A stretch of DNA of 39,295 bases. Origin: Treponema sp. UBA4873. GTDB lineage: Bacteria > Spirochaetota > Spirochaetia > Treponematales > Treponemataceae. Of the stretch, positions 7,269-15,972 are shown piece after piece. The notes beneath the pieces were generated by a model, which was given only the letters and a program-made list of their open reading frames with translations, searched no databases and was not told where the DNA came from. The stretch spans positions 1 to 39,295 of the forward strand of contig DHDP01000015.1 in NCBI GenBank assembly GCA_002399405.1, given 5' to 3'. How positions within the stretch are numbered: position 1 is the first letter of the stretch; each line of letters starts with the position of its first letter. A program made the translations under genes and the position numbers.

Positions 7269-9026
7269 ATGCCCAACAGCGGAAAAATATCTTCATACTT
7301 CAAATCGGAAGTCAAAGTTCTTACAGTCGTTACAATATCGGGCCTCCTGTACAACACGGGTCTTCTTGCCGCACCGTATCTGCAGGGCAGACTCATCGAC
7401 GCTATAGCAGGCGGACAGGCGCTGCATCCTGTTCTCGTCACGGCCTTTCTGCTCGTCGCGTCGACGGCAGCCGTTCAGTGTTCCCGCGCAATCAAGCGTT
7501 TCTACGTGCGCCGTTTCGCGAACGACGTGAACGCACAGATGCAGAACGTCGTCTATGCAAATCTCGTGCACAGGAGCGAAGACGAGCTGCTTTCGGAAAA
7601 CGTCGGAAGCCTTATGACGAAAGCAGTCTCCGACGTCGACGCGTGCGTCGAGGGCATGCGGAAATTCACGACGGAAGTGTTCGACACCGGCGTGTTCCTC
7701 GTTTCTTATCTTGTTGTACTTCTCATATACGACTGGAAGCTCACACTTGTTTCGTGCGCATTCATTCCGCTCGCGCTCCTTGCCGCGGGAAGACTGCGCA
7801 AAGTCATTGCGGACTGCACTGCTTCCTGGCGCAAAAGTCTGAGCGAAGTCGCCGACAGCACGTACGACTACGTCAGCAACGCGGCGCTGTACCGCATCAA
7901 CGGACGCGAAAACGACAACTGCATTTCATATGAAAAGCAGAACGCTGACTACGAAAAAAAGGCCGTCCGTGCAAACATATGGGAAAATTCGATGATGCCC
8001 GTATACAAAGTGATTTCGCTCGCAGGCATACTTCTGATTGTCGTCTTCGGTGCGGAAAAAGTCACTGCAGGCGGATGGACAGTCGGACAGTTCACCGCGT
8101 ATATCGCGATGTTCGCGTCCCTCGCGGAAAAGGCAAGCCACGCGGGAAAACTTTTCAACTCGGTGCAGAAAGCCGAAGTATCGTGGAAGCGGATCAAACC
8201 GTTTATGAACGGCTCTGCCGCCGGTAAAATCGAAGACAGCGGCGGTACGGCGTCAGTACGGACTGATTCTGTTTCCGCTGCCGGCGCGCAGGAACCGGTC
8301 GTTTCGCTGGAACACGTCTCGTTTGCGTGGCCGGAAAGCGAGCCGCTCATACGGGACGTATCGTTCACGCTCGAACGCGGAAAGATACTCGGCATCACCG
8401 GCCCCGTCGCCGGCGGAAAGTCGACACTTGCGCAGCTGTTTCTCGGCGGACGCAGCTACGGCGGTTCGATCAGAGTATGCGGAAAAGAACTGTCTGATAT
8501 TGCCGGCGACCGGCGTATCAGACTTGTCTCGTACATGGGACACGAGGCAAGTCTCCTCTCTACGACTATTTACGAAAACGTGACGCTCGGCGACGGCGGC
8601 GGCATTGCGGACGTGCTTCAGACAGTCTGTTTCGACACCGATCTCGCCGCAATGCCGGATGGAGTTCAGACGCTCGTCGGGAACGGCGGCGTACGGCTTT
8701 CCGGCGGACAGCAGGAACGAATAGCGCTCGCACGCACGCTGTACCATAAAACTCCGCTTATTGTCCTCGACGATCCGTTTGCGTCAGTCGACCGCACCAC
8801 AGAACGGCAGATTCTCGCAAACATCCGCAGGAACTGTTCCGGCTGCGCAATCCTGCTGATTTCGCACAGACTGTCGCAGTTCAGCACGCTCGACGGCGTG
8901 CTTCTGCTCGAGAAAAACGGCACCTGCATCAGTTCCACCCACGAAAAACTTATGGAGCGCTCCAGGACATACCGCACTCTGTACGAACTGCAGGAAAATC
9001 ACATCAACGAAGAGGCACGTGTATGA
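7269..9026 (+). CDS. ABC exporter half-transporter, degenerate-site subunit
   Basis: First half of a heterodimeric ABC exporter (585 residues): a six-helix type 1 exporter membrane domain (about 1-300), a linker, and an ATPase domain (about 345-585). Walker A is GPVAGGKST (378-386) and the signature is a canonical LSGGQ (477-481). Walker B reads LIVLDDPF, with Asp in place of the catalytic Glu, and the Q-loop glutamine is replaced (MGHEAS). This is the pattern of the subunit that contributes Walker A/B to the non-hydrolysing site. The partner starts inside its stop codon (ATGA overlap at 9023-9026), so the two are translationally coupled. Substrate unknown; related pairs export drugs, lipids or peptides. 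Confidence 0.9.
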   Translation: MPNSGKISSYFKSEVKVLTVVTISGLLYNTGLLAAPYLQGRLIDAIAGGQALHPVLVTAFLLVASTAAVQCSRAIKRFYVRRFANDVNAQMQNVVYANLVHRSEDELLSENVGSLMTKAVSDVDACVEGMRKFTTEVFDTGVFLVSYLVVLLIYDWKLTLVSCAFIPLALLAAGRLRKVIADCTASWRKSLSEVADSTYDYVSNAALYRINGRENDNCISYEKQNADYEKKAVRANIWENSMMPVYKVISLAGILLIVVFGAEKVTAGGWTVGQFTAYIAMFASLAEKASHAGKLFNSVQKAEVSWKRIKPFMNGSAAGKIEDSGGTASVRTDSVSAAGAQEPVVSLEHVSFAWPESEPLIRDVSFTLERGKILGITGPVAGGKSTLAQLFLGGRSYGGSIRVCGKELSDIAGDRRIRLVSYMGHEASLLSTTIYENVTLGDGGGIADVLQTVCFDTDLAAMPDGVQTLVGNGGVRLSGGQQERIALARTLYHKTPLIVLDDPFASVDRTTERQILANIRRNCSGCAILLISHRLSQFSTLDGVLLLEKNGTCISSTHEKLMERSRTYRTLYELQENHINEEARV

Positions 9027-10741
9027 CGATGCATACGGAACGGAAAAACACGACGACGGCCGTCATCATTTACGACATACTTGCGAAATACTGGTACATT
9101 ACGCTGCTGCTCGTCGTTTCCGCCGCGGGAGCCGTGTTTGCCGGACTCGTACCGCCGCGCATCATGCAGTCGCTCATAGACACATACCTCGGTTCCGGAA
9201 ACGCTGCGGCCGCCGGTTCCGGGCTCAACGGAAAACTTGTTAAAATTGCGGCGGCGTATTTCGCGTCGTTCGCGGTGATTGCGCTGTTCGAAATCAGTAA
9301 GGAAGCGGTGCTCAGCGCGGCGGGGCAGAAAATCGCAGTGACAATGCGCACTGCGATGATGCGGAAAATGGCGCACCTGCCGGCATTGTATTTCAGTTCG
9401 CACGAAAGCGGAGCGACTGTCTCCCGCTTCACGAACGATATTGAGGCGATTCAGTCGCTGTTCACGAACGGCGTCGTCGGCATGGCGATCGATCTGCTGA
9501 AAATAATCGGCATCGTCGTCTCCATGTGGATGTTCAATTCCCTGCTCGGTATTTTCATGCTGTGCGTGCTGCCGCTCGTGTACGTGCTCACGCGTTTTTT
9601 CCAGCGGCGCATGCTCGGTGCGCAGAAACGGAAGCGCGGCATCATCGCCCGCGTCTCAGGTTTCGTTCCTGAGACGGTCCGCAGCATCAGGATGATTCAC
9701 TCGTTCGGGAAGGAATCGTACATGCAGCGGAAATACGCCGAGTGCATCACCGAAAGCTACAACACGATTGAAAAAATCAACCTGTACGATTCAATCTATT
9801 CGCCGATCATACGGACGATCTGCTCGCTGATAATCGCTGCCGTTGCGGTACTGGCCTCCGCGCGTCTGCCGTTCGCCCTCATTACTGCCGGTATGGCAGC
9901 TGCAAGCATCCAGTACATCATGGACGTGTTCGACCCTATAGGAAACATCGGCATGGAACTGCAGAGTATTCAGAGCGCGTTCGCGGGCATTTCGCGCGTC
10001 AACGAATTTCTCGCGGAGAAAGAAGAGCCGCAGAAAAACGAAAACTCGGCCGCCGTCCTGTTCCAGCAGATACGGACCGGTGAGAAAATCACGATTGAAC
10101 TGCGGCACGTGACATTCGCATACGGCGCAGGTACGGAAAAAATACTCGACGACGTTTCGCTCCTCATACAACCCGAAGAGCGGATAACGTTCGCGGGGCG
10201 CACGGGGGCGGGAAAATCAACACTGTTCAATATTATTCCGGGGCTGCTCATCCCGCAGTCGGGAGAAGTGCTTATTAACGGAATCAGCGTGACGACAATT
10301 CCGAACACGGACAAACGGCGCATATTCGGCTGCGTAGCCCAGCATTTCGATTTTATCAGGGGGACCGTTGCGGATCAGATCGCAATGGGAGACAGCGCCG
10401 TCACGCGCGCCGACATTGAAGAAGCGCTCGACTTCACGGGCATGCTCGAATATGTTAATTCGCTCGAAAAAGGTCCGGACACGACCGCAGCACAGCACCT
10501 GTTTTCGCAGGGACAGCTCCAGCTGCTCGCAGTTTCACGCGCAATCGTTACACGGCCTCCCGTCCTGCTGCTCGACGAAATCACGGCAAACCTTGATTCG
10601 GCGACGGAAAAAGCCCTGCTCACGGTGCTTGAAAAAGCCGGCAGAGGGCGTACGGTGCTTTCCGTCTCGCACCGGCTCTCCGCACAGATCCCGTGCGACC
10701 GCGTCATCACCGTGGAGAACGGCAGACTGTCCGACGCTTAG
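9023..10741 (+). CDS. ABC exporter half-transporter, catalytic-site subunit
   Basis: Second half of the heterodimer (572 residues): membrane domain about 1-320, ATPase domain about 345-572. Walker A is GRTGAGKST, the Q-loop glutamine is present (VAQHF), and Walker B is a normal LLLDEITANLD with the catalytic Glu. The signature is FSQGQ instead of LSGGQ. Combined with its partner this gives one consensus site (this Walker A/B plus the partner's LSGGQ) and one degenerate site, as in TM287/288 or TmrAB type exporters. It ends tail to tail with ppk: its TAG and the ppk TAA share the bases TTAG at 10738-10741, leaving no room for a separate terminator. Confidence 0.9.
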   Translation: MTMHTERKNTTTAVIIYDILAKYWYITLLLVVSAAGAVFAGLVPPRIMQSLIDTYLGSGNAAAAGSGLNGKLVKIAAAYFASFAVIALFEISKEAVLSAAGQKIAVTMRTAMMRKMAHLPALYFSSHESGATVSRFTNDIEAIQSLFTNGVVGMAIDLLKIIGIVVSMWMFNSLLGIFMLCVLPLVYVLTRFFQRRMLGAQKRKRGIIARVSGFVPETVRSIRMIHSFGKESYMQRKYAECITESYNTIEKINLYDSIYSPIIRTICSLIIAAVAVLASARLPFALITAGMAAASIQYIMDVFDPIGNIGMELQSIQSAFAGISRVNEFLAEKEEPQKNENSAAVLFQQIRTGEKITIELRHVTFAYGAGTEKILDDVSLLIQPEERITFAGRTGAGKSTLFNIIPGLLIPQSGEVLINGISVTTIPNTDKRRIFGCVAQHFDFIRGTVADQIAMGDSAVTRADIEEALDFTGMLEYVNSLEKGPDTTAAQHLFSQGQLQLLAVSRAIVTRPPVLLLDEITANLDSATEKALLTVLEKAGRGRTVLSVSHRLSAQIPCDRVITVENGRLSDA

Positions 10742-12864
10742 TTCTTCCGCCGTACTTTGAATTCTATTTTCGGTTCTTTCGCCGCCCTGTCCGCGCGGCG
10801 CTTGTATTTTTTGTACAATATTTCCTGCGCGCGCTTCAGTGGTTCGTTCTTAAGAGGTCCGTTCGGAATCCACGCGCCAGTCGGTTCGAGCGTGTGGGAA
10901 TCGGTGTTGTCCTCGAAATACGTGTCGAGAATGTTCTTCACTTCGGTAAACACGTGCGGGTCGAGAATCGGAAACATAAGTTCTATACGGCGGTCAAGAT
11001 TCCGCGGCATCCAGTCGGCGCTCGAAAGATATAATTCAGGACTCCCGCCGTTCTGGAAATAAAAAATGCGCGAGTGTTCGAGATAACGGTCGACAATCGA
11101 CACGACTTTTATATTTTCGCTCATGTTCTTCACGCCGGGAACGAGCATGCAGATGCCGCGGATGTTGAGCAGTATTTTAACGCCTGCGCAGCTCGCTCTG
11201 TATAAAGCTGCAATGACTTCCTCGTGCGTAAGGCTGTTCATCTTGGCGATTACCAGACCGCGGCTTCCCGCCTTTGTCCGGTCTATCTCGCGCTGAATCA
11301 TCGCAATGATTCTGCTCTTCATCGTGACGGGCGCCATAGACAGGTGCTTCATCGTCTGAAGCGTGCTGTACCCGGTAACGAGGTTAAAAAATGACGTCGC
11401 GTCGTTCGCAATTTCCTGATTCGCCGTAAACAGCGACAGGTCCGAGTACAGCCTCGCGGTTTTGGGATTGTAGTTTCCCGTCGAAATATGCACGTACCGC
11501 CTGATCGAATCGCTCTCGCGGCGGATAACCATGAGTATCTTCGCGTGCACCTTTAAATTAACAAGACCGTAAATCACAATTGCGCCCGCCCGTTCGAGCT
11601 CGTTCGCCCACGCGATGTTGCGTTCCTCGTCGAAGCGCGCTTTTAATTCGACGAGCACCGTCACCTGTTTTCCGTTGCGCGCCGCGCGTTCAAGCGCCGT
11701 GATAATCGGCGAATCGCGTCCGGTGCGGTACAGCGTCATTTTTATCGCAAGCACGTCGGGATCGTCGGCCGCGTCCGAAACGAATTTGATTACGGGCTGG
11801 TACGATTCATACGGAACATGAAGCAGGACGTCGCGCTGCTTGAGCGTGTCCCAGTACGGTTCGGTTTCGGGCAGTTCGACGGGATAAAAATTCTGCCACT
11901 CGGGATACGACAGCTTCGCACCTTCGTCGGTGTTGCGCAGCTCCATGAGCGCGCCGGGATCAAGAATGCCGTCCGCTTGATACACGTCGTCCTCTTTAAG
12001 ACCGAGCTTTTCCATGAGGAACGGCAGAATCGTCTTCCCCTCGCAGCTGCAGGAAAGCTGCACCGCAAAGGACGACTGACGCTGTACGAGCACGTCTTCC
12101 ATGGCATGAATGAAGTTGCTTCCCGAATCCTCGTCGACTGCGAAATCCGCGTCGCGCGCAACTTTGAAGAACATCCGTTCCTCAACCTCAAATCCGGGGA
12201 ACAGGCGCGTTCCGTATTTTTCAATTATATCGTCAAGCAGCGTGAACTGCTTTTCGTTCGCTTTATCGGAAGGAAGCCACACGATGCGCGAAAGCCCGGC
12301 CGGAACAGGCACGAGTGCAATACGCGGAGCATTGTCGCTGCCCTTAAGCTGTTCGGAAGCGGACTGAATGCCTTCTATAAGTTTCAGAAGAAACGCCGCG
12401 TGAAGCGTCATGTTGCCTATGTGCGGAAACTCTTCGGTGTCCGTACGCAGCGGCGTAAGCAGCGGATAAATCTCTTTTGCGAACATGCTCTGCGTATATT
12501 CATTCTGGCGCGGAGTATACGCCGCGGGCGAAACGTACACGAGTCCCGCCTCCGAAAACGCCGGCATGACGTCGTTCATAAGACACTCGTGCTGTCTGCG
12601 TATAACCTGATGCGCCCGGGCTGAAATCTGCTTAAGCTGCATTTCCGGCGTAAGTCCCGAAACGTCGCGCTGAAGAGGATCCGCAAGCTGCATGCGCTTG
12701 ATTGCCGCAACGCGCACCTGGAAAAATTCGTCGAAGTTGCTCGACACGATCGCGAGAAACTGCAGTCGCTCCACAAGCGGCGTATTTTTATTAAGCGCCT
12801 GATGAAGCACGCGCGCGTTGAATTCAATCCATGAAAGCTCGCGGTTAAAAAATCTTGTCTCCAT
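10738..12864 (-). CDS. ppk: Polyphosphate kinase 1
   Basis: PPK1 transfers the ATP gamma-phosphate to a growing polyphosphate chain through a phosphohistidine. The 708 residues match the family. Features in order: N-terminal NRELSWIEFNARVLHQA, ERLQFLAIVSSNFDEFFQVRV, a middle segment with MTLYRTGRDSP and VELKARFDEERNI, the autophosphorylation-type segment YVHISTGNYNPKTARLYSD, and the second histidine region DRYLEHSRIFYF followed by YLSSADWMPRNLDRRIEL. The last 30 residues are very basic. It is 25 bp downstream of the exopolyphosphatase gene, so synthesis and degradation of polyphosphate are encoded together. Confidence 0.95.
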   Translation of the reverse strand: METRFFNRELSWIEFNARVLHQALNKNTPLVERLQFLAIVSSNFDEFFQVRVAAIKRMQLADPLQRDVSGLTPEMQLKQISARAHQVIRRQHECLMNDVMPAFSEAGLVYVSPAAYTPRQNEYTQSMFAKEIYPLLTPLRTDTEEFPHIGNMTLHAAFLLKLIEGIQSASEQLKGSDNAPRIALVPVPAGLSRIVWLPSDKANEKQFTLLDDIIEKYGTRLFPGFEVEERMFFKVARDADFAVDEDSGSNFIHAMEDVLVQRQSSFAVQLSCSCEGKTILPFLMEKLGLKEDDVYQADGILDPGALMELRNTDEGAKLSYPEWQNFYPVELPETEPYWDTLKQRDVLLHVPYESYQPVIKFVSDAADDPDVLAIKMTLYRTGRDSPIITALERAARNGKQVTVLVELKARFDEERNIAWANELERAGAIVIYGLVNLKVHAKILMVIRRESDSIRRYVHISTGNYNPKTARLYSDLSLFTANQEIANDATSFFNLVTGYSTLQTMKHLSMAPVTMKSRIIAMIQREIDRTKAGSRGLVIAKMNSLTHEEVIAALYRASCAGVKILLNIRGICMLVPGVKNMSENIKVVSIVDRYLEHSRIFYFQNGGSPELYLSSADWMPRNLDRRIELMFPILDPHVFTEVKNILDTYFEDNTDSHTLEPTGAWIPNGPLKNEPLKRAQEILYKKYKRRADRAAKEPKIEFKVRRKN

Positions 12865-12889
12865 AAAAACCTGCCCCGTAAATTATCAG

Positions 12890-14416
12890 CTATATGAGCA
12901 TCACTTTGTATCCGAAGACAGATTCGAACAAACCTGCTTTTTCGGCAAGTGCAATTTTCTCAAGAACAGTATTACGCTCCTTCACCTGAAGCACGAACGT
13001 ATCGTTTTCGAGGCGCAGCGTCATATCGGACATCTTCTGCGCGTGCCCGCGGTCGAGCGCATCCGCAATGCGGAGAATGGCCGTAAGTTTGAGAATAGTC
13101 ATACGATCCGATCGGGGCAGCATCTGGAACTGCTCGTCGTCCTGCGGCATCAGTTTGCCCCGGTGGTATTTTGCAATCTCCGCAACAATCGTGTTCTCGT
13201 ATTTGCTCAGTCCGAAAATCTCCGAATTGCGGATAATGTACGCGCCGTGCAGATTGTGGTCGTCCATGCGGATGAACATGCCGATGTCGTGCAGAATGGC
13301 GGACACCTCGAGCAGCAGCCGGGAACGGTCTCCGAGCGCTATCTCGTCTTTCAGCGTGTCGTAAATCCACAGGCTCATCCGCCGCACGTATTCAGCGTGC
13401 CGTTCGTCGCCCCTGTATTTGTGCAGCAGATTCATGGCGGACGCCGTTATCTGCGACTTGAATTCGCTCTGAAGTTCCTCGCTCGGCGCCGCGGTTTTGC
13501 TGATTATAAGACCGTCGCGAATGTTCGTTTCCGGCACGATGATCGTCTTTACCTTCGTCAGATGAATGAACAGCTTGTAAATGAGCAGGCTTACGTGCAT
13601 CGTCTGCGCTTCGTTGTATGAAATTTTAAAGCGCGCGATGCATTCCTCAATCGAATACTGCTGTATCTCGTCCACGAATTTGTCGAACGCGTCCCGCTCT
13701 ATGGACCACAGCCACGTCGAAATGGGCTTCCCCGCGTTGATTGCGGCAAGCGTTGCGTCGCTGCCGACCGCGATAAACTGCTGCACGTCGGCAAGGTTCA
13801 GCTCGCTGTCGAGGGAGCCTTTCGTATTGCGGATAAATTCCTCGATGTAGCGCTGTATGTCCTCGACCGAACTCGTGAGCAGATGCATCTGCTGCTCTAT
13901 GCGGACCGTACCGAGCTTGAGCGAATGCGCGCCGGCCATTTTGCCTTTCCTGATAAGAAGCATTTCCGTCGAACCGCCGCCGACCTCGACAATCATCGAG
14001 TCTTCGGTGCGTACTTTCCGCGCCTCGTCCTTCAGGCATTCAGTCACCGCAAGGTACATGAGACGGTTTTCTTCGATGCCGTCAATCACTTTTACCTTGA
14101 ATCCCGTTTTAACAAGAATGCGGTCCATGACCGGATCGCGGTTCTTCGCTTCGCGGAAAGCGCTCGTCGCAATCACCGTTGTCTGCAACGGAACGATTCC
14201 CCACCCGGCAAGCTGTTCCTTGAAACGCGAAAGGATTTTCACGCACTGAATCTGCGTGTCGAGCGAGATGGTTCCGCCCGTAAAAACGTCGCGTCCCAGC
14301 GAAACGGGAAGTTCGGCGCGGTCGAGAATATTTCTTTTTCTGTCTTCGGCGAATTCGGCAACAAGGAGACGAATCCCTGTAGAGCCGATCTCAATGACTG
14401 CCTCAGGGGTTGCCAT
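12890..14416 (-). CDS. Ppx/GppA exopolyphosphatase with HD domain
   Basis: Exopolyphosphatase / pppGpp phosphohydrolase family protein of 508 residues. The N-terminal two-thirds is the ASKHA ATPase-like fold: phosphate-1 loop EIGSTGIRLLVAEF (about 9-22), ATSAFREAKN (83-92) and phosphate-2 loop EVGGGSTE (144-151). The C-terminal part is an HD domain with ILHDIGM (His376-Asp377) and downstream DDHNLHGAYI. This long architecture resembles E. coli Ppx more than short single-domain homologues. Whether polyphosphate or pppGpp is the main substrate cannot be read from sequence, but ppk next door favours polyphosphate. AGGAG precedes the ATG; the gene lies 17 bp after the glycosidase gene. Confidence 0.9.
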   Translation of the reverse strand: MATPEAVIEIGSTGIRLLVAEFAEDRKRNILDRAELPVSLGRDVFTGGTISLDTQIQCVKILSRFKEQLAGWGIVPLQTTVIATSAFREAKNRDPVMDRILVKTGFKVKVIDGIEENRLMYLAVTECLKDEARKVRTEDSMIVEVGGGSTEMLLIRKGKMAGAHSLKLGTVRIEQQMHLLTSSVEDIQRYIEEFIRNTKGSLDSELNLADVQQFIAVGSDATLAAINAGKPISTWLWSIERDAFDKFVDEIQQYSIEECIARFKISYNEAQTMHVSLLIYKLFIHLTKVKTIIVPETNIRDGLIISKTAAPSEELQSEFKSQITASAMNLLHKYRGDERHAEYVRRMSLWIYDTLKDEIALGDRSRLLLEVSAILHDIGMFIRMDDHNLHGAYIIRNSEIFGLSKYENTIVAEIAKYHRGKLMPQDDEQFQMLPRSDRMTILKLTAILRIADALDRGHAQKMSDMTLRLENDTFVLQVKERNTVLEKIALAEKAGLFESVFGYKVMLI

Positions 14417-14433
14417 ATCGTAAGCTCCTGATA

Positions 14434-15864
14434 TTACAGCTTGTCAATCAGCATCGAGCACTTACCCGACGGAATCGGCAATGTTTTTTTCTTCTGATCA
14501 AGAATATTAATTGTGAAATAATAAAGCTTCTCGCTTTCCATCTGGATTTCCCAGCCGCGCGGACTTTTGTTGCTCAGAATCGTAATAAGATTCCGTTTGA
14601 GCGACAGGTTTTCGATTCCCATAATCTCGAGGTTCGGAATAATCCAGTCGACGGTCTTGCGCGGCAGACTGATTGAAAGACCTATGACGTTCTCGATCAT
14701 AAGCGCAATCGTCGAAAGCCCCGTCGTTATTAAATAATGCGGACGGGGAAAGTTCGCATCTTTCGCCATCGACGCCCGGCCTTCCCTGCACGGAAGATAC
14801 GCTTCGTACAAATCGCCTTTCTCTTTCGGATCGTTCGGTATGAGCGCTTCGAGAATATAGTACAGATGTCTGATCGAACATTCCCGCGCCAGCTCGTACC
14901 GCTGATATTTTTCAAGACCCTTTATTACCATGAAGTCGAATGCCGGATAAACCGCGCCGCAGAAACCTTCGCCGCTTTCTTTAAATGAAAAGCTGTCGGC
15001 GGAAAGCGTCGGGAACGGATGATCGGTGCCGAACGTCGACGGATTGTTCAGATGCGCGATAAGCTGATCGGCTTTGTCGGCGTTCGGGATTTCGGCGAGA
15101 AGCGGCCAGAATCCGGCAATCGTTTTTTCAGGCAGACGCTTTTCGTCTTTGTCGAGATCGTGATAAAATCCCGTCGAATTATCCCACATGAGCGAGTTGA
15201 TTCTCGTCTTGATTGAAAAATACATGCGGCGGTACTGGAAGCTCAGGTCCTTGTCGTTCAATATATCGCCGAGTGCGGACATGTGGGATGCGTTGATCGC
15301 CATCGCCGAATTGAAATCGATAGGATAGAAGCATCCGTCACGCGGCGCGTTGAACATCGTGCTTGCGGCTGCGGGGACTGCGTACAAACCGTTCGGCTGT
15401 TTGAACGTCCGGTCTATCCATGCCATATACTTTTCAAGCTTAGGCATTATTTCCTTGATGCGGCGCTTGTTCGCGGATTTATGGTATAAGTTGAATTCCG
15501 CCCATGCAAAAAGCGGCATACCTATCCCTTCGGGATTAGCACGCGACGTTACGGGCTGATTCGTTTTCGTATCGTATTTCCAGCGGATTGCGCCGTTTTC
15601 TTCCTGACGCTCGTAAAAATAATCTATATTCTGATTCGCGTTGTAATTGCGGTTTGAATACACAAGGAAAAAGGATGAGAAAATCGACTCAAACTGGTCG
15701 ATAATGCATTTATTTCCTTCCGGATAAAGGAAATAACCGTTCGGAGCCACTTTTCCCGAAACCGGATCAATCCAATAATCGGCAAGCATTGCCCACGTTT
15801 TGTTGTAAATATCTACAAAATCCTGATCATAAAAATGGATTTTGGGGAAATCATGCTTATTCAC
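14434..15864 (-). CDS. MGH1-like (GH63-type) six-hairpin glycosidase
   Basis: A 476-residue protein of the (alpha/alpha)6-barrel glycosidase superfamily, closest by eye to the MGH1-like/GH63 group (trehalase, glucosidase and mannosylglycerate hydrolase relatives). Supporting features are repeated helix-hairpin segments, RANPEGIGMPLFAWAEF, GCFYPIDFNSAMAINA, TGFYHDLDKDEKRLPEKTIAGFWPLLAEIP and KGDLYEAYLPCREG, with acidic residues placed as expected for general acid/base catalysis. No signal peptide is visible, so it is probably cytosolic. It starts with GTG after TAGGAG. It is the first gene of the glycosidase-ppx-ppk unit, which suggests a link between storage glycan and polyphosphate. The substrate is not established. 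Confidence 0.75.
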   Translation of the reverse strand: MNKHDFPKIHFYDQDFVDIYNKTWAMLADYWIDPVSGKVAPNGYFLYPEGNKCIIDQFESIFSSFFLVYSNRNYNANQNIDYFYERQEENGAIRWKYDTKTNQPVTSRANPEGIGMPLFAWAEFNLYHKSANKRRIKEIMPKLEKYMAWIDRTFKQPNGLYAVPAAASTMFNAPRDGCFYPIDFNSAMAINASHMSALGDILNDKDLSFQYRRMYFSIKTRINSLMWDNSTGFYHDLDKDEKRLPEKTIAGFWPLLAEIPNADKADQLIAHLNNPSTFGTDHPFPTLSADSFSFKESGEGFCGAVYPAFDFMVIKGLEKYQRYELARECSIRHLYYILEALIPNDPKEKGDLYEAYLPCREGRASMAKDANFPRPHYLITTGLSTIALMIENVIGLSISLPRKTVDWIIPNLEIMGIENLSLKRNLITILSNKSPRGWEIQMESEKLYYFTINILDQKKKTLPIPSGKCSMLIDKL

Positions 15865-15902
15865 AAAAACTCCTACAAACTGTTTTACAGACAGTTATTC
15901 AC

Positions 15903-15911
15903 AGTATATCA
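15903..15911 (-). promoter_or_regulatory. Extended -10 promoter of the glycosidase-ppx-ppk operon
   Basis: Minus-strand TGATATACT, an extended -10. Unlike the leaderless candidates it is followed by a leader of about 38 nt that contains a small AACTGT/ACAGTT hairpin and a TAGGAG ribosome-binding site before the GTG. Confidence 0.5.
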
Positions 15912-15972
15912 TATTTTAGCAAAAAACGTTACACTTTCATAGCTTTTTTTGCAATGCACGGAGTTTTTTACA

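Noticed and set aside
11818..12624. 268-residue plus-strand frame inside ppk
   Set aside because: Antisense shadow of polyphosphate kinase codons in GC-rich DNA.
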